A program made the translations under genes and the position numbers. This document shows, piece after piece, positions 8,375 through 17,901 of a stretch of DNA of 64,000 nt. How positions within the stretch are numbered: position 1 is the first letter of the stretch; each line of letters opens with the position of its first letter. The notes below the pieces were generated by a model. The model did not search any database and was not told where the DNA came from. It saw only the letters and a list, made by a program, of their open reading frames with translations. The DNA is from a virus: IMG/VR virus record IMGVR_UViG_3300009431_000980, positions 1 through 64,000 of that record; one strand, written 5' to 3'.

Positions 8375-10759
8375 TTACCTGGACTGTTTAATAACAGTGG
8401 GAGGGGTTAGGGGTTTAATTGTGTAATCAACACTCACCTCAATATCATTGAACTGTTGAGGTACAGTATTGTCCCATGAGGTATGCCAGTTGGCAATACA
8501 TACGTTCTCATTTGTTCCTATAGACATTTCGGGGAAGTTATCATCCGTATAATATCCGACTCCGGAGATAGGAATGGAATAGTAAGAGGTTTTATCTCCA
8601 TTATAGATAGTGACAAAATCATCGAGCCCTGTGTTGTTAGTCATACTATAAACATAGACGCCCATACTTATTATGGTCCCGGGATTTTTATTTGCATGAT
8701 AGCTAATTGTCCTTTCCTCCCTTGATGTCTTGGATGAATCTATTACCCGGGAACCTGTATTCATTTGAACTGCGGGAGTATCCATATACCCCGCAGCAAC
8801 ACTGTGCATACCAGAAGTTGATGGGCCTGCTAGTCCTGAACTGCAAACTGCTCGAACCTTAACATACACATTGGAGCCTGCCTCAGCATTTAGGTTGACC
8901 ATAGTACTACGTGTGCAGATCACCATGTTACTACTATCAAACTGTATATTAGCATTATCTCCATAAGCAATCTCATAATAATCGACACCAGCAACTGGGT
9001 CACCAGCAACAGGATCGAAGGAGAGCTGTACCCCAAAGGTATGGGGTGTGAAAGAGAGATTAGTAGGAGCCTCTGGTAGCCAATCGGTGGAATATCCTAC
9101 AATAAGGGACTCTGTGGTATTTGGAGTAGAAGCAACTGAACCATTAATACTAGTTACCGAGGCGAATAACTCTAGTCCCTCAGGTATATTGAGGAAGCGG
9201 TACCTAATTGGGGCGGGTCGTAACCCATCCAGGCCTAGAAAAGAAACTTGTTTCCATGGTTCAATAATAGTCGAAGTCCCACCCTCCGAGGAGATTACCT
9301 TTAGTTCCACCTTATATTTCTCAGCTCCGGGGCCTATCTGCCATGTAGAGATAGAGTGTATGTTGTTTATAGTTGTGGCGGGTAAGGTACCCGCTGGGAC
9401 TTTTATGACCAGGTTACTGAAGAAACTATCACTACGTATACTACTTTGATAGTAGCTTCCAACTTTACCGCCGCCAGCAGGAACCTCACTATAAGTAAGC
9501 GTATCAATTATGGAGTAGCCAGAAATATTCAGACCCAGGATCCAGAAATAGTTACCGTTCCACCAATCCGAACCACTGCCGCCGTCGTTAAGATTTACCA
9601 GAAAGTAATCAGTGTTATCCTCGGGAATTATATTGAGGTCCCCAAGGTCTAATACCGACATTGAAAAAAGCCGGGCATCACTATTATTACCTGCCTGATC
9701 GGAGTCTCTGCCCCATCTAACCTCGATGTAATGGTATTGGTCACTAGATTGAAAAAGGGATTTTGCGTTTGTATAGTCTGGGTGTTCAATGGTGGAGCTG
9801 CCCTTGGATTGGTTTATATACAACCGCGTGGGAGATATAGGTTGACCGCCTACATTTGTTAAGGTAAATGCTGCGTAGGGATGAACATTAACGCCAGTAA
9901 GTGACTCAACCAGCATAGTTGTAGTGAATGGATCCCCTGAGGATTCATCAAAATTTCCCTTTACTGCCTGCCGAAGCCTGTATGCCCCTGGTATCTTTAC
10001 AGGAACCCGTAAAGTTGGAGTACCATTGACACCCCCCGAGAAATTTGGGTCGCCTGGTGTACCTGTTAGTGTCCCGACATAGGAATTAGGGGCAGTACTT
10101 AAGAGCTCGGTGGAAAAGTCATCAGCACGGTATAATTGCCATGCTCTTTCTATGGTATCACCAAATGGGTATAAAGATATATCCTGAAAGGTGAATTCTG
10201 CTTCCCCTGAGACTGGAGAATTAAGAGGTATATCAGTATCATTAACATGACACATAGTATGAATTTGCGTAAGTGCCGGATCGCCTTTCTCAGGAGGGCT
10301 TACCAGGTTGAATGTTGTGTAGGACACCTTAGTTTTATCATCCCAGGTAGCTGTCATCTGGACGGTCACTGCCCGAACACCATGGCTACCCAGGTCCCCT
10401 GTGTATGTTCCTATATCCCATTCGACGTATGCTCCGGGGCCATTATTACCCGCTGGTACTTCTAACCGGCCTGGGCCGTCGGCGAGACTGAATTGGATAT
10501 TAACATTATTAAGCATGCGTATGGGCCAGGTAGTTACATCTCTTATTACCACCGAACTTGGGTAAGTTGTAGGTGAAAGTGTGTCTTCAATATAAGTCAC
10601 GAGGTCGGACTGCGCATCGCAACTTGGGTTAGGAGTAAATTGTTTAGTCGCATTAGTATTAATTTCATCAAAGATGGAATTGAAGCGCCCCGGTGTAGCT
10701 AGTTCTGTGCCATCTTCTTTGAAATACTGTCCTGAACTAATAAGTTGGATGTTATCCAT
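8375..10759 (-). CDS. tail-tip protein with fibronectin type III-like module (794 aa)
   Basis: The N-terminus (MDNIQLISSGQYFKEDGTEL) is a short beta segment. A long beta-rich middle follows, and about residues 540-660 look like a fibronectin type III unit, starting LPEAPTNLSFTP with a YEIAYG strand and a VYVKVRAV strand. FnIII modules are common in phage tail-tip and fibre proteins as spacers or carbohydrate contacts. The gene starts two bases after the stop of the 836-aa gene. A tail-fibre or baseplate-distal role is inferred; the binding partner cannot be told from sequence. Confidence 0.65.
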   Translation of the reverse strand: MDNIQLISSGQYFKEDGTELATPGRFNSIFDEINTNATKQFTPNPSCDAQSDLVTYIEDTLSPTTYPSSVVIRDVTTWPIRMLNNVNIQFSLADGPGRLEVPAGNNGPGAYVEWDIGTYTGDLGSHGVRAVTVQMTATWDDKTKVSYTTFNLVSPPEKGDPALTQIHTMCHVNDTDIPLNSPVSGEAEFTFQDISLYPFGDTIERAWQLYRADDFSTELLSTAPNSYVGTLTGTPGDPNFSGGVNGTPTLRVPVKIPGAYRLRQAVKGNFDESSGDPFTTTMLVESLTGVNVHPYAAFTLTNVGGQPISPTRLYINQSKGSSTIEHPDYTNAKSLFQSSDQYHYIEVRWGRDSDQAGNNSDARLFSMSVLDLGDLNIIPEDNTDYFLVNLNDGGSGSDWWNGNYFWILGLNISGYSIIDTLTYSEVPAGGGKVGSYYQSSIRSDSFFSNLVIKVPAGTLPATTINNIHSISTWQIGPGAEKYKVELKVISSEGGTSTIIEPWKQVSFLGLDGLRPAPIRYRFLNIPEGLELFASVTSINGSVASTPNTTESLIVGYSTDWLPEAPTNLSFTPHTFGVQLSFDPVAGDPVAGVDYYEIAYGDNANIQFDSSNMVICTRSTMVNLNAEAGSNVYVKVRAVCSSGLAGPSTSGMHSVAAGYMDTPAVQMNTGSRVIDSSKTSREERTISYHANKNPGTIISMGVYVYSMTNNTGLDDFVTIYNGDKTSYYSIPISGVGYYTDDNFPEMSIGTNENVCIANWHTSWDNTVPQQFNDIEVSVDYTIKPLTPPTVIKQSR

Positions 10760-10761
10760 TG

Positions 10762-13272
10762 TTAATCTCCTACGTAGTAAATTGGTATGGTCTTAGAGAC
10801 CTCATAAATATAATATGTAATATTTTCAGCTTCATTAAGTGTAGTCCCGGTTTCGTTAATGCCACTTGGTAGTGGTCTTATCTCGTAAGGAGTCCTAGAT
10901 ATTGCTGTTGCTTTAATAGGTAATATCTCCCCCTTAGTTATGGCTGGATCAGAAGGATTGAGTACCAGCCTCCTATGAAGTAGGCCGGCGGTGTTTGTCT
11001 TTGGAACATTCTCTCCTTCTATGGGGGAGCCGTCATCTGAATCCATTACCCAATAATTCCCAGAACTGTTAGTGGGACAGGATAATGTAACTTGAGCATC
11101 TGGTACCCCACCACTCTCATAATCCGTGGCCCGTATAGTAAGGGCGAAATCACCTGATGCTACGGCTGAGGTACTGGGATACAAATCAAGTCGGGTAGCT
11201 GCTAGGGTTCCACCTATGGCAAGTATTTTACCAACGGCACTTTCATCTATCGGTGGACAATGGTTAGGTGGGACTGGTATGGGTGTTGCTTCTTCAGCTC
11301 CCTCATACTGTATTGTGCCTTCAATAATTTCTTTGTCAAAAGATACCTGTAATCCCCCGGAGGTTGGGTAGGTGGTGAAATAATCTGCCTCAACTCTGGG
11401 TATAGCATTAGCCTGATCCTTTATGTGCCCTAAGTAAGTCTCTGCAGCCTTTGTACCCAGGTCGATTGTGGTTAAGTCCGAACGTCTGCGGAGCTTGTTT
11501 GGTGTGGGGTCATACCAACCATAATCTCCCGGCACAACTATGGTGTGTGTATGTTGGAGTTCTGTGCCATCAGGTAAAGCAACGACCTCGTAACTAATAT
11601 AACCACCATCAGTTATTTTGTGTTCATGATCGAATCCACCGAGGGCCATATATTCGGACATTAGGCCGGAGGTGAATTCTTCGTCAGCATAGTCGAAGAT
11701 TTGATCGTATTCATCCTCAGTTACCAAAATGGTAGGAAGTAAACGACCTCTCAGTAGTTTAGTATTACTAAAGATCACAGTATGGTGGTGTGCGCCACTC
11801 GCCGGCCAGCCGAGAGAACCATCCCCAGGATTTACCACAGTATCTAATGTGGTAAGAGATTCAGATGGGATACGATGATCATAGCGGTAGTTCATTGCCA
11901 GGTTATAGCCACCCACCGCACCATCGAGAACATCATTAAGGAATAGCCTTGTTTTTTCAGTAGCCCAAGTAACCTTCAGTGTTTGTCCGGCTGTCAGGGG
12001 CGATCTTATTATGACACTATTATTCCAGGGAAAGTAGGCAGCAGGCTCCGGCTTAGTAGTGTCCAGCTCACCACCACTTCCCGGAGTGGTGCGCTGTGCT
12101 CTTATGGTGGACATATCAGAAGGTATTGAATCAAGTCCGAAGATATACTCTCCTGACGCATTAAATGTCTGACTATCTCCATCTATGTAGTGACTGGGAT
12201 GGCCGATTATAAGCCCTTCGGTACTTAGTCCGGCAGTACAGACAACAGGAGCCGGATCGATTGGCGGGCCATACGCTCCTGAGGCATTAATACTACCAGA
12301 TAGGACTATACTAATATCCCCGGATGGAATATCCTGCATCTGTAGGGAGTTGTAGAAATAGTATTCTCTATCCCTGTAGTATACAAAGCCCGGCATAATG
12401 TGTGGTTGTTGGGTAAAGTCATCTATTCCTACAACCTTAAGATCATTGCCGTACCCGGTTCCGGAGGTTAGATCTCCAGAGGCGGATACACAATCGAAAT
12501 AAGACGGTATAACAGAAGTATCTCCGCCCACCTCCCAGCGGAAGTTATCCCACTCAAAGGTACCCCACTGAAAGGGGTAAGGAGAATTAACCTCGTCCAC
12601 ATAACTCATCAGATCATTGCTGATCATATTATTCATAGCCATATGTCTGGACTGAAAATCAAAATCACTGAGTATGTCCACCTTAATTTGATTGTCGGCA
12701 GGTAGTTCCACACCTTCCGGTATAATATCTTTATTCTCGGCCTCAGTCTCTACTACCTTTACAATTTCGTCAGACTCTGTTCTGGTATAATAGGTAACTG
12801 TAATATCAGTTCCTGTTTTTGGTGCCTCCAGAAACTCCAGGTGTCTGGTGTAGTATCCCTCATCATCGCGCCAGACAATGAACCCCGCGGGGGCTGTATA
12901 CATATATGAGCCCGCCATCCAATCCCGTGGAGGCTCCAGATACTCAATGAGTTGTGTCTGCGGAACTCCATCAATAGTTACGGTGATGGGGAAGGTGTTA
13001 CTATCGTCGTCCCTCTCTACAGGGGTAAATCGTAAGTAAAAATGCTTCTTACCAGATGTTTTCCAACTTTCCAATCCAAGACTGGCTGAAATTCCATCCA
13101 CAATACCCTGGAGACTAGCATTTCCATGGGCCCCGGCTACTTTGTACAGTCTCTCCCTAAATTCCTTATTTTCCTCGGCGGGTAAGCGTTCAATACCAAA
13201 GGCAAGTCCCCAATCATCGAGAGAATTCCATACCTGTGATTCTTTAGGTTGGATAGTTTCCTGGTTAGACAT
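10762..13272 (-). CDS. baseplate-proximal/tail-fibre protein (836 aa)
   Basis: The start overlaps the 3' end of the 721-aa gene by eight bases. Residues 10-75 (WNSLDDWGLAFGIERLP, then EFRERLYKVAG) resemble the helical baseplate-attachment segment found in J/I-type wedge and adaptor proteins. The rest is beta-rich, with many S-G-x turns (SGD, SGTG, SGAY). There are no enzyme motifs. The mix of a baseplate-type N-terminus and fibre-type body suggests an adaptor linking wedge to fibre. This is inference from order and composition. Confidence 0.6.
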   Translation of the reverse strand: MSNQETIQPKESQVWNSLDDWGLAFGIERLPAEENKEFRERLYKVAGAHGNASLQGIVDGISASLGLESWKTSGKKHFYLRFTPVERDDDSNTFPITVTIDGVPQTQLIEYLEPPRDWMAGSYMYTAPAGFIVWRDDEGYYTRHLEFLEAPKTGTDITVTYYTRTESDEIVKVVETEAENKDIIPEGVELPADNQIKVDILSDFDFQSRHMAMNNMISNDLMSYVDEVNSPYPFQWGTFEWDNFRWEVGGDTSVIPSYFDCVSASGDLTSGTGYGNDLKVVGIDDFTQQPHIMPGFVYYRDREYYFYNSLQMQDIPSGDISIVLSGSINASGAYGPPIDPAPVVCTAGLSTEGLIIGHPSHYIDGDSQTFNASGEYIFGLDSIPSDMSTIRAQRTTPGSGGELDTTKPEPAAYFPWNNSVIIRSPLTAGQTLKVTWATEKTRLFLNDVLDGAVGGYNLAMNYRYDHRIPSESLTTLDTVVNPGDGSLGWPASGAHHHTVIFSNTKLLRGRLLPTILVTEDEYDQIFDYADEEFTSGLMSEYMALGGFDHEHKITDGGYISYEVVALPDGTELQHTHTIVVPGDYGWYDPTPNKLRRRSDLTTIDLGTKAAETYLGHIKDQANAIPRVEADYFTTYPTSGGLQVSFDKEIIEGTIQYEGAEEATPIPVPPNHCPPIDESAVGKILAIGGTLAATRLDLYPSTSAVASGDFALTIRATDYESGGVPDAQVTLSCPTNSSGNYWVMDSDDGSPIEGENVPKTNTAGLLHRRLVLNPSDPAITKGEILPIKATAISRTPYEIRPLPSGINETGTTLNEAENITYYIYEVSKTIPIYYVGD

Positions 13273-15430
13273 CTGATGTTCTCTCCACGCCCTCTGGATA
13301 ATACTCGCGGAAGTATACCCGTTCCATCATTGCATCGTCCTCCTCTGGGACACTAATGCAGTAATCATATCTTGGCTGTAATTTTACATAGTGGGAAGTA
13401 TAATTACCCCCCTCTCCTACTTTGAAACCAACAATCCATATATTGCCATCCCAGTCAAAGGTGAAGGAAGTTATCTCAAGGTTCGGGACTGATATTTCAT
13501 ATTCCATTTTGTCTCCATTACTCAGCCTATCCGTTTGGTTGGTATCCATATTAATAAAGTTTAGGTAACAAGTATCAGTACTACTGGTGGTCCAGTAATT
13601 AGTCTCTGGCTCTGGAAGGCCTTGTTTTGAGAGTAGGACCAACCACTTCCTCCATTTTCGAACTGAAAGGAATTCCCTGTTCCTCAGTGTTGGGTCGAGG
13701 TAGTTATTACATTTCTCAAGCTGTTCATACACCTCTGGATAATCTAGGTATAGTAAGCCAGATAAGGGGCCTGGGAACGGTTCTATATCTACCGCTGCCA
13801 TATAATTTTCTTCCCTCATACTAAGGGGTGCAGTCCTTTTCAGATATTGACCAACACGGTCCAGGGTATAAACAGGTATCTCGGCGGATATATCCTCTAT
13901 CAGCATAGGTTCTTTCCCATAGGATGTACTAACTATGTCCTGATGTTTCTCTAGTGTGAATCTGGGCACCTGAAGATCAGATATAGCTCCCGATACAACC
14001 TCTCCAACAGGTACTCCAACTGCCGGCATCACAGCGCCCTCAAAATTACCTGATATTGCTAAGGAGCCCTCGTAAATATCATAAGCCCCCGGTAAAGTCT
14101 CTGCCGTGTACCAACCACTACTACTATACTCATAATTGATTCTTACATTAACCGGCTCCAAAAGGGTATCATTTGAGTCAATAACTACCCAATCACCCGA
14201 AATACTTATCGCATTGTCTGAAGTAATATCGGCCCCGCCAGTATTAAAGACGCTCACCATATTAACATTTGTACTCACAAAGTCATCTAAAATTCCCACC
14301 TCGTACAGAAAATCGCCTGAGGTTGGGTTCGTCCACTCCTCAACACAGTATCGTGTCCCTGAATAATTTACCAGGGCCGACATTCCAGGGCGTAGAACAC
14401 TAGCATGGCTGCGTAGGTAGGGCATACTGTCCTTAAAAAGTATTTCCCTCGGATGAATTGTGGTAGTTGTACCTCTCAGCTTAACGAGGCTGTGTAAGTC
14501 TCCACTAGCTAAATAGGTTGAGACATCGGGATCAAGTATTATATCGTCTGAAGAAACTCCGCGGTAACTAGCTTTGAAGCTTGGAGACTCTTGCATGTAA
14601 CTATCACTTACCCAGGCGTATGGGGTAAAACAACGAAGTGTGTAATTGGGTACATAGTCATATTCAACTATATACATACCAGATCCTATGATGGGGTTAT
14701 CAAACACTATATCACACCCTTGAACAGAGAAATTGGTGTTGATTGGCTGTGCTTGTCCACCATCGTCCAGATCCATAATATTTAACACCTGAATGGTACC
14801 AGATATAGGTATATGATTAAGTGTTGCTTGTAAACCATCTGTGGAGAGACCTAACCACTCATCCGCGCCGGTGTTATTATAATTCTGTGTTTTCTTGTCA
14901 ACATTACTCATTCCCACAGGGGTCCAGTTGGTATCATAAAAGAGAAAGGCATCCCTATCGGTATAAGCATTCTCTTGTAATAAAGCAAAAGCACTTAATG
15001 ACTCACCAGTCCCGTCCATCTGCCAATTGTGTATATAATGAATATCGGTAGGTATACGCTTTGCATACGGGATTGGCCTTATAACATCCTCCGCAACTAC
15101 CTGCGTAGGTGGTCCAAAGAAGAATTCCTCTAATTCCTGTGTCTTAATAATATCTATATCCCCACTAACATGGTAAGTAGCGTTAATATCTCCAGTTAGG
15201 GGGCCAGCAACGTAGGTAGGATTCTGGTTATGTGGGTCAAATGCGGCTGGTGTGGCGTCCCCAAAAGCATACCCAATGTACTCAATAGCATCTTCTACAG
15301 ATAGGCAGGCAGGATTAATTACTGACCAGATAGTTGAATCTGTGCCCTTCTTGATCCACTCTGGAAGGCGTGACAGACGTAAGGGTGTTCTAGAGGAGTT
15401 GTGGTTATCTCTGTTATTAAGCTTACTCAT
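13265..15430 (-). CDS. baseplate/fibre adaptor-like protein (721 aa)
   Basis: It overlaps the J-like gene by eight bases. The N-terminal 50 residues are basic (TPLRLSRLPEWIKKG), followed by a short region like the start of phage tail-protein I-type adaptors. The remainder is beta-rich with SGD, SGT and SGN turns spaced irregularly, as in the 836-aa neighbour, so the two may share a fold. Placed directly after the gp25-like and J-like wedge genes, it is most likely a wedge or fibre-attachment protein. No catalytic signature was seen. Confidence 0.6.
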   Translation of the reverse strand: MSKLNNRDNHNSSRTPLRLSRLPEWIKKGTDSTIWSVINPACLSVEDAIEYIGYAFGDATPAAFDPHNQNPTYVAGPLTGDINATYHVSGDIDIIKTQELEEFFFGPPTQVVAEDVIRPIPYAKRIPTDIHYIHNWQMDGTGESLSAFALLQENAYTDRDAFLFYDTNWTPVGMSNVDKKTQNYNNTGADEWLGLSTDGLQATLNHIPISGTIQVLNIMDLDDGGQAQPINTNFSVQGCDIVFDNPIIGSGMYIVEYDYVPNYTLRCFTPYAWVSDSYMQESPSFKASYRGVSSDDIILDPDVSTYLASGDLHSLVKLRGTTTTIHPREILFKDSMPYLRSHASVLRPGMSALVNYSGTRYCVEEWTNPTSGDFLYEVGILDDFVSTNVNMVSVFNTGGADITSDNAISISGDWVVIDSNDTLLEPVNVRINYEYSSSGWYTAETLPGAYDIYEGSLAISGNFEGAVMPAVGVPVGEVVSGAISDLQVPRFTLEKHQDIVSTSYGKEPMLIEDISAEIPVYTLDRVGQYLKRTAPLSMREENYMAAVDIEPFPGPLSGLLYLDYPEVYEQLEKCNNYLDPTLRNREFLSVRKWRKWLVLLSKQGLPEPETNYWTTSSTDTCYLNFINMDTNQTDRLSNGDKMEYEISVPNLEITSFTFDWDGNIWIVGFKVGEGGNYTSHYVKLQPRYDYCISVPEEDDAMMERVYFREYYPEGVERTSDV

Positions 15431-16628
15431 TCGCTCCAGGGAAACAAATATCTATCATTGTAGAATTAGTGTACCATTTCTCTGTCTGTCCAAGTTCCTG
15501 TGTAACTGGTAGGAAGGTTTGTAAATTCAGTATCTTCCTGGTGTAAATATCAAAATCACCATACTGAACCCGCAGGATAGTAGCATTAATAACATTAGGA
15601 CCTTCTAGGATGGATAATAGATGGTCAGGGTTAAATGCTGTCCCCCGGGGGAGGTTGTTTATAAAGTTTGTGATCTGTGTCCTGGTACTTTGTATGTAAG
15701 AGTCTCCATCAGTACCAGCAACAAGAGTTACCTCAGCCCTAATCTTCAAGGCCTTATAATCTGGATACCTAACAAAAGCACGGTTGCCGACGGCCACAAC
15801 ATTATCGACCGCCTCTTGCACAGCACGTACTGTACCAACAGCAACAACAGGGGCAGTACTCTCTACAAAGACAGCAAGTGTACCAGAGCCATAGACATAA
15901 GGCACAATACTTGCATCAGCTACTCCCGCGACTCCCCGAGCCGCTTCCAAAATTGCCAGGAGGTTGCTGGTGGCTCCTATGGAATACGCACTGGTTACTC
16001 TTACTCTCAGATCGGCATCTGTTTCAGTACTTTCCCCCGAAGTAATAGGAAGGAGGTTAGTACATCTAATACTGGTAGCAATATTTCTAAGTGTTGGCAT
16101 AGACCCTAAATTATGCGCAGTTAGTATACCCGCCTCAACATTGTATTGTGATCCGACAGACATTGCGACTATAGGGGCAAATACCTGTGTATCACTTCCG
16201 GACATAGAGACCGACGCTGTAGTGCGGTACTGTTTTGTACCCGCATTGGACACAATTGTCCCCTCCGGTATAATTATGGAGCTGAGGCCATGTTGTGCTG
16301 CTAGAGTACTCGCGTCAATTCCCAGGATGGGGTCAATATAGAATTTGAAATTGGAGTCACTATTATCCATAGCCGGTTGGGATATATTCCTTGTGATACC
16401 AAAAATAGCAGCCAGGTTATCCAAATCTATACCTATTGCTGTTGATATCTGCAGACCATTGTAACTCAGCTCTACAAACGAATAAATACTCGACATCTCA
16501 TCAGCAATCATGTTTAAGATGGCGTGTTCCGGTGTTCCAGACTCATTAAAGGCATTGAGCCCGGCATTCTCAAAGTGTTTACGGAGCCTGGTTAAGACCT
16601 CACTCCTCGTTCGTGTTACAAGTGGCAT
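15423..16628 (-). CDS. baseplate J-like wedge protein (T4 gp6 / P2 gpJ family)
   Basis: At 401 aa it has the expected size of a baseplate J-like protein. The N-terminus (PLVTRTRSEVLTRLRKHFEN) and the segment ending GIDLDNLAAIFGITR are characteristic. In the middle, the stretch EARGVAGVADASIVP is the typical J-family core seen in Mu gp47, P2 gpJ and T4 gp6. It forms the inner wedge ring around the hub. It directly follows the gp25-like gene, the conserved pairing in contractile systems. Family assignment is firm; the exact T4 equivalence is by analogy. Confidence 0.85.
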   Translation of the reverse strand: MPLVTRTRSEVLTRLRKHFENAGLNAFNESGTPEHAILNMIADEMSSIYSFVELSYNGLQISTAIGIDLDNLAAIFGITRNISQPAMDNSDSNFKFYIDPILGIDASTLAAQHGLSSIIIPEGTIVSNAGTKQYRTTASVSMSGSDTQVFAPIVAMSVGSQYNVEAGILTAHNLGSMPTLRNIATSIRCTNLLPITSGESTETDADLRVRVTSAYSIGATSNLLAILEAARGVAGVADASIVPYVYGSGTLAVFVESTAPVVAVGTVRAVQEAVDNVVAVGNRAFVRYPDYKALKIRAEVTLVAGTDGDSYIQSTRTQITNFINNLPRGTAFNPDHLLSILEGPNVINATILRVQYGDFDIYTRKILNLQTFLPVTQELGQTEKWYTNSTMIDICFPGANE

Positions 16629-17126
16629 TTAGCTATTCTTCCTCTTAAGATATATATTCTCATTTTCCTCTTGCCCATAGGGTAGGGTAATTTCTTCTAT
16701 GTCGCTTATAAATTCCTCCTTCGTTCTTATGTATCCACGTTCCAAATCAAAGATGAGCGCCACCTCTGTTGTGCCTGTTGGTCCTGTTACATTTATAGTA
16801 ATACTTACATCATGGCGTTCAGCCTTCTTCACATCAACACTAAAATGGTATGGATACGTAACGCTGTCGTCATACAAATTGTCAAAGATATTTTGGTATA
16901 TCATTTCTCTATTTTCGTCTGTATTAGGACGGCCGGCAAAGTTCTCTAGACCTATTCCCGCCCCAACATCATAGCCGTAATCACCAGGTTGGGTCCTTAA
17001 ATAGAACATGATTCTCCGTTTCAAACTATCAAAACCTACGACAGAAGCGAGCCTATCACTTGGTTTGTGTATTAGGAGATCACCATCTTCTGTCCAGCCT
17101 AGGGTTTTGTCCGCTATATTAAACAC
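16629..17126 (-). CDS. gp25-like baseplate wedge protein
   Basis: 165 aa, close to family size. The pattern DLLIHKPSDRLASVVGFDSLKRRI, broken here as DLLIHKPSDRLASV then GFDSLKRRI, matches the lysozyme-like gp25/gpW wedge family. The segment with L-R-T-Q-P-G-D-Y-G-Y-D-V-G-A-G is the conserved core before a helical part that contacts the sheath. The family starts sheath assembly on the baseplate. Its stop abuts the J-like ATG, so the pair is co-translated. Confidence 0.8.
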   Translation of the reverse strand: MFNIADKTLGWTEDGDLLIHKPSDRLASVVGFDSLKRRIMFYLRTQPGDYGYDVGAGIGLENFAGRPNTDENREMIYQNIFDNLYDDSVTYPYHFSVDVKKAERHDVSITINVTGPTGTTEVALIFDLERGYIRTKEEFISDIEEITLPYGQEENENIYLKRKNS

Positions 17127-17130
17127 AGAG

Positions 17131-17895
17131 CTACATTTCCTCTGCTAGTTTCTGCATTGTCTTCAGACCTTCAATTATTGTTGCAACCTTCCCAGCTATG
17201 TTAAGTAGTTTATTAGGATCTGGAAGCATTGTTAGAGATGCTGGAAAGATAGGGAGACACTCGGGGAGTAATTTGCCGAGCCAGTTTTCTGTCAGTGGTC
17301 CTGTTGAATTCATTTCCTCTGTGTTGATAGGTCCTTGCACATACACACTTCCACCACTTTTAAGTTCAATTGCGCTGTCATGCCCCTTAATTAAAACACT
17401 CCCATTAATTAGATCAAAAGAGATGCCTGTACGTTCATTAATATCCGTCGACTGTCGCCCTGAAATGACTTTCTGCTCGTGAGGGGGACTGCTAGAATCT
17501 CCACCATACAGAAGGGAGGAGGTGGTGCTAACAATATCCACCCGATAGTCTGTCTTTTGCCGTATGAAGCCTATTCCGTCTACACCAATCTGTGCAGCGG
17601 GCATTTTGTGAGTTGTAAATTTTGCCTTACTTCTGTTGCTGTAGGGCATCCACTCCACAACATCCTTGTGGGGGTGTGGGTAACCATTCTCCGGTTTGTT
17701 TATAAGCCAGATCAAGTATCTCTCACCGGTTCGCTCACCCTTTACGGAAACAATATTGGTGCGGGGGCTATACCAATCAGACCAGTGACCTCCATCTTCT
17801 GTCTCCTGCATAATCTCCGAGACAATCACAGCAGCACTATCTACTGTGGTTCCCTCTTGTACTTCCTTCTGTAACCTATCTAGATTTCGTCTCAT
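17131..17895 (-). CDS. baseplate spike/hub-associated protein (254 aa)
   Basis: The gene lies between the giant hub-like lysozyme protein and the gp25-like gene, where the spike (T4 gp5 C-terminal / P2 gpV type) usually sits. Residues about 140-200 have short repeating strands (SFDLINGSVLIKG, then IELKSGGSVYVQG) compatible with an OB-fold-to-beta-helix spike. The C-terminal 50 residues are helical (VATIIEGLKTMQKLAEEM). No lysozyme motif is present; that activity is in the preceding giant protein. Spike identity is inferred from context and strand pattern. Confidence 0.5.
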   Translation of the reverse strand: MRRNLDRLQKEVQEGTTVDSAAVIVSEIMQETEDGGHWSDWYSPRTNIVSVKGERTGERYLIWLINKPENGYPHPHKDVVEWMPYSNRSKAKFTTHKMPAAQIGVDGIGFIRQKTDYRVDIVSTTSSLLYGGDSSSPPHEQKVISGRQSTDINERTGISFDLINGSVLIKGHDSAIELKSGGSVYVQGPINTEEMNSTGPLTENWLGKLLPECLPIFPASLTMLPDPNKLLNIAGKVATIIEGLKTMQKLAEEM

Positions 17896-17901
17896 AAAGG
17901 A